Positions 63,519 to 64,000 of a DNA stretch of 64,000 nt are shown in pieces (position 1 is the stretch's first letter; every line of letters starts with the position of its first letter). The stretch comes from Chryseobacterium gleum. GTDB taxonomy: Bacteria; Bacteroidota; Bacteroidia; Flavobacteriales_D; Crocinitomicaceae. Below the pieces are notes generated by a model. It did not search any database. It saw nothing but the letters and a program-made list of their open reading frames with translations, and had not been told where the DNA came from. The DNA lies in assembly GCA_945897805.1 (NCBI GenBank), contig CAMDFX010000007.1, positions 62,001-126,000 on the forward strand, given 5' to 3'. The translations under genes were made by a program, and so were the position numbers.

Positions 63519-64000
63519 TTTGGTTGAACTGAAATGACAAGTAATTGTTTTTGAACAGCAGTATTTGGTCTTGCATCGTATCTAATTTGCCTTTTAATTA
63601 GATCTATTAGACGTGAAATCAACGTGCCATTTTTGGTGGTCGTTTGAGCACTCACATTTTCCGCCTTGATTACTGTTCCTTCAGCATTGATAAAAACATT
63701 GACGTAAATGGTGCATTTTTCGCTTGATTGAATATCGTCAGGATTCAGACTAGAAAGTTTTCTTCTAGCTCCGCCGCCTCCAGTTCCAGTTCCGCGTCCA
63801 TTCACTCCATTTCCATCACCTGTTCCAGAACCTGGGCCAAGATCTTTTCCGAAAAGTCCAGAACCAGTTCCTTTCTCAGCGGCACCTCCACCAAAAGGAT
63901 TTTTCCCTTTTTCCATCGTGGTTGCTTTGTTCGTTTTATTGCTTTTATCCGTGTTTGTATTGTCGCTTTTCCCTGAATTAACACTTACGTTAGATTCATT
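63515..64000 (-). CDS. TonB-like energy-transducer protein, C-terminal part, runs off the window
   Basis: The frame is open to position 64000, so at least 161 residues are visible and the N-terminus lies outside. A Ser/Asn/Lys-rich stretch leads into a long Gly-rich region (GSGLFGKDLGPGSGTGDG), then a TonB C-terminal-like domain: CTIYVNVFINAEGTVIKAENV and IKRQIRYDARPNTAVQKQLL. This is the usual layout of Bacteroidota TonB/ExbD-coupled transducers. A Met codon at 63916 inside the Gly region is not the true start. It overlaps folC by 4 bases. Confidence 0.75.
   Translation of the reverse strand, partial: NESNVSVNSGKSDNTNTDKSNKTNKATTMEKGKNPFGGGAAEKGTGSGLFGKDLGPGSGTGDGNGVNGRGTGTGGGGARRKLSSLNPDDIQSSEKCTIYVNVFINAEGTVIKAENVSAQTTTKNGTLISRLIDLIKRQIRYDARPNTAVQKQLLVISVQPN

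Overview
The window looks like chromosome of a Bacteroidota bacterium, most likely order Flavobacteriales. Supporting signs are low GC, promoters of the TTTG / TAnnTTTG type rather than E. coli -10/-35 boxes, weak ribosome binding sites, type IX secretion (a giant PKD/Ig-like adhesin with a gliding-motility-type C-terminus followed directly by a PorP/SprF gene, and an S8 protease with a Por-type sorting tail), bacillithiol synthesis (bshC), and a DnaE with a fused N-terminal proofreading exonuclease. Genus cannot be fixed from the window.

Layout. 1-2.5 kb: two DUF1573 proteins (the first cut by the window edge), a rhodanese, a DedA protein and aroE. 2.5-6 kb (minus): an ECF sigma factor overlapping a protein that has an inner-membrane helix, a disordered Lys/Ser linker and an outer-membrane barrel (the layout of dual membrane-spanning anti-sigma factors), then rimO. 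6-11 kb: a small lipoprotein, a GNAT enzyme, the T9SS-secreted subtilase and a TPR/PD40 protein. 11-15.7 kb: EI24-like membrane protein and a small glycan cluster (two GT4 enzymes and a flippase). 15.7-18.9 kb: a MbnP/MbnH-type metal locus with a small Cys-containing membrane protein and PnuC. 18.9-27.8 kb: alpha-2-macroglobulin lipoprotein, aroK, pbpC. 28-31.2 kb: Ppx/GppA and an ABC exporter pair. 31.4-36.7 kb: bshC, a TonB-dependent receptor, DUF4197. 36.7-43 kb: dnaE, a pirin with an export signal, a nitroreductase. 43-45.6 kb: paaABCD without paaE. 46.1-57.3 kb: the 3,366-residue adhesin and its PorP/SprF partner. 57.3-62 kb is accessory: a MITE-like element, a CPBP protease, a PorP/SprF relic, and an XRE repressor divergent from a run of small membrane proteins. 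62-64 kb: tRNA-Val, folC and a TonB-like protein that continues past the window edge.

The main structures not explained by ordinary genes are (i) a family of short arrays with an 8-bp period (ATAT plus four G/C-rich bases) scattered at five loci, two of them inside genes; (ii) a roughly 400-bp element with perfect terminal inverted repeats and internal hairpins next to a PorP/SprF relic; (iii) two operator-like dyads that cover the promoter of the small-membrane-protein operon; and (iv) repeat expansion in the giant adhesin. No CRISPR array, prophage, rRNA or complete insertion sequence was seen.
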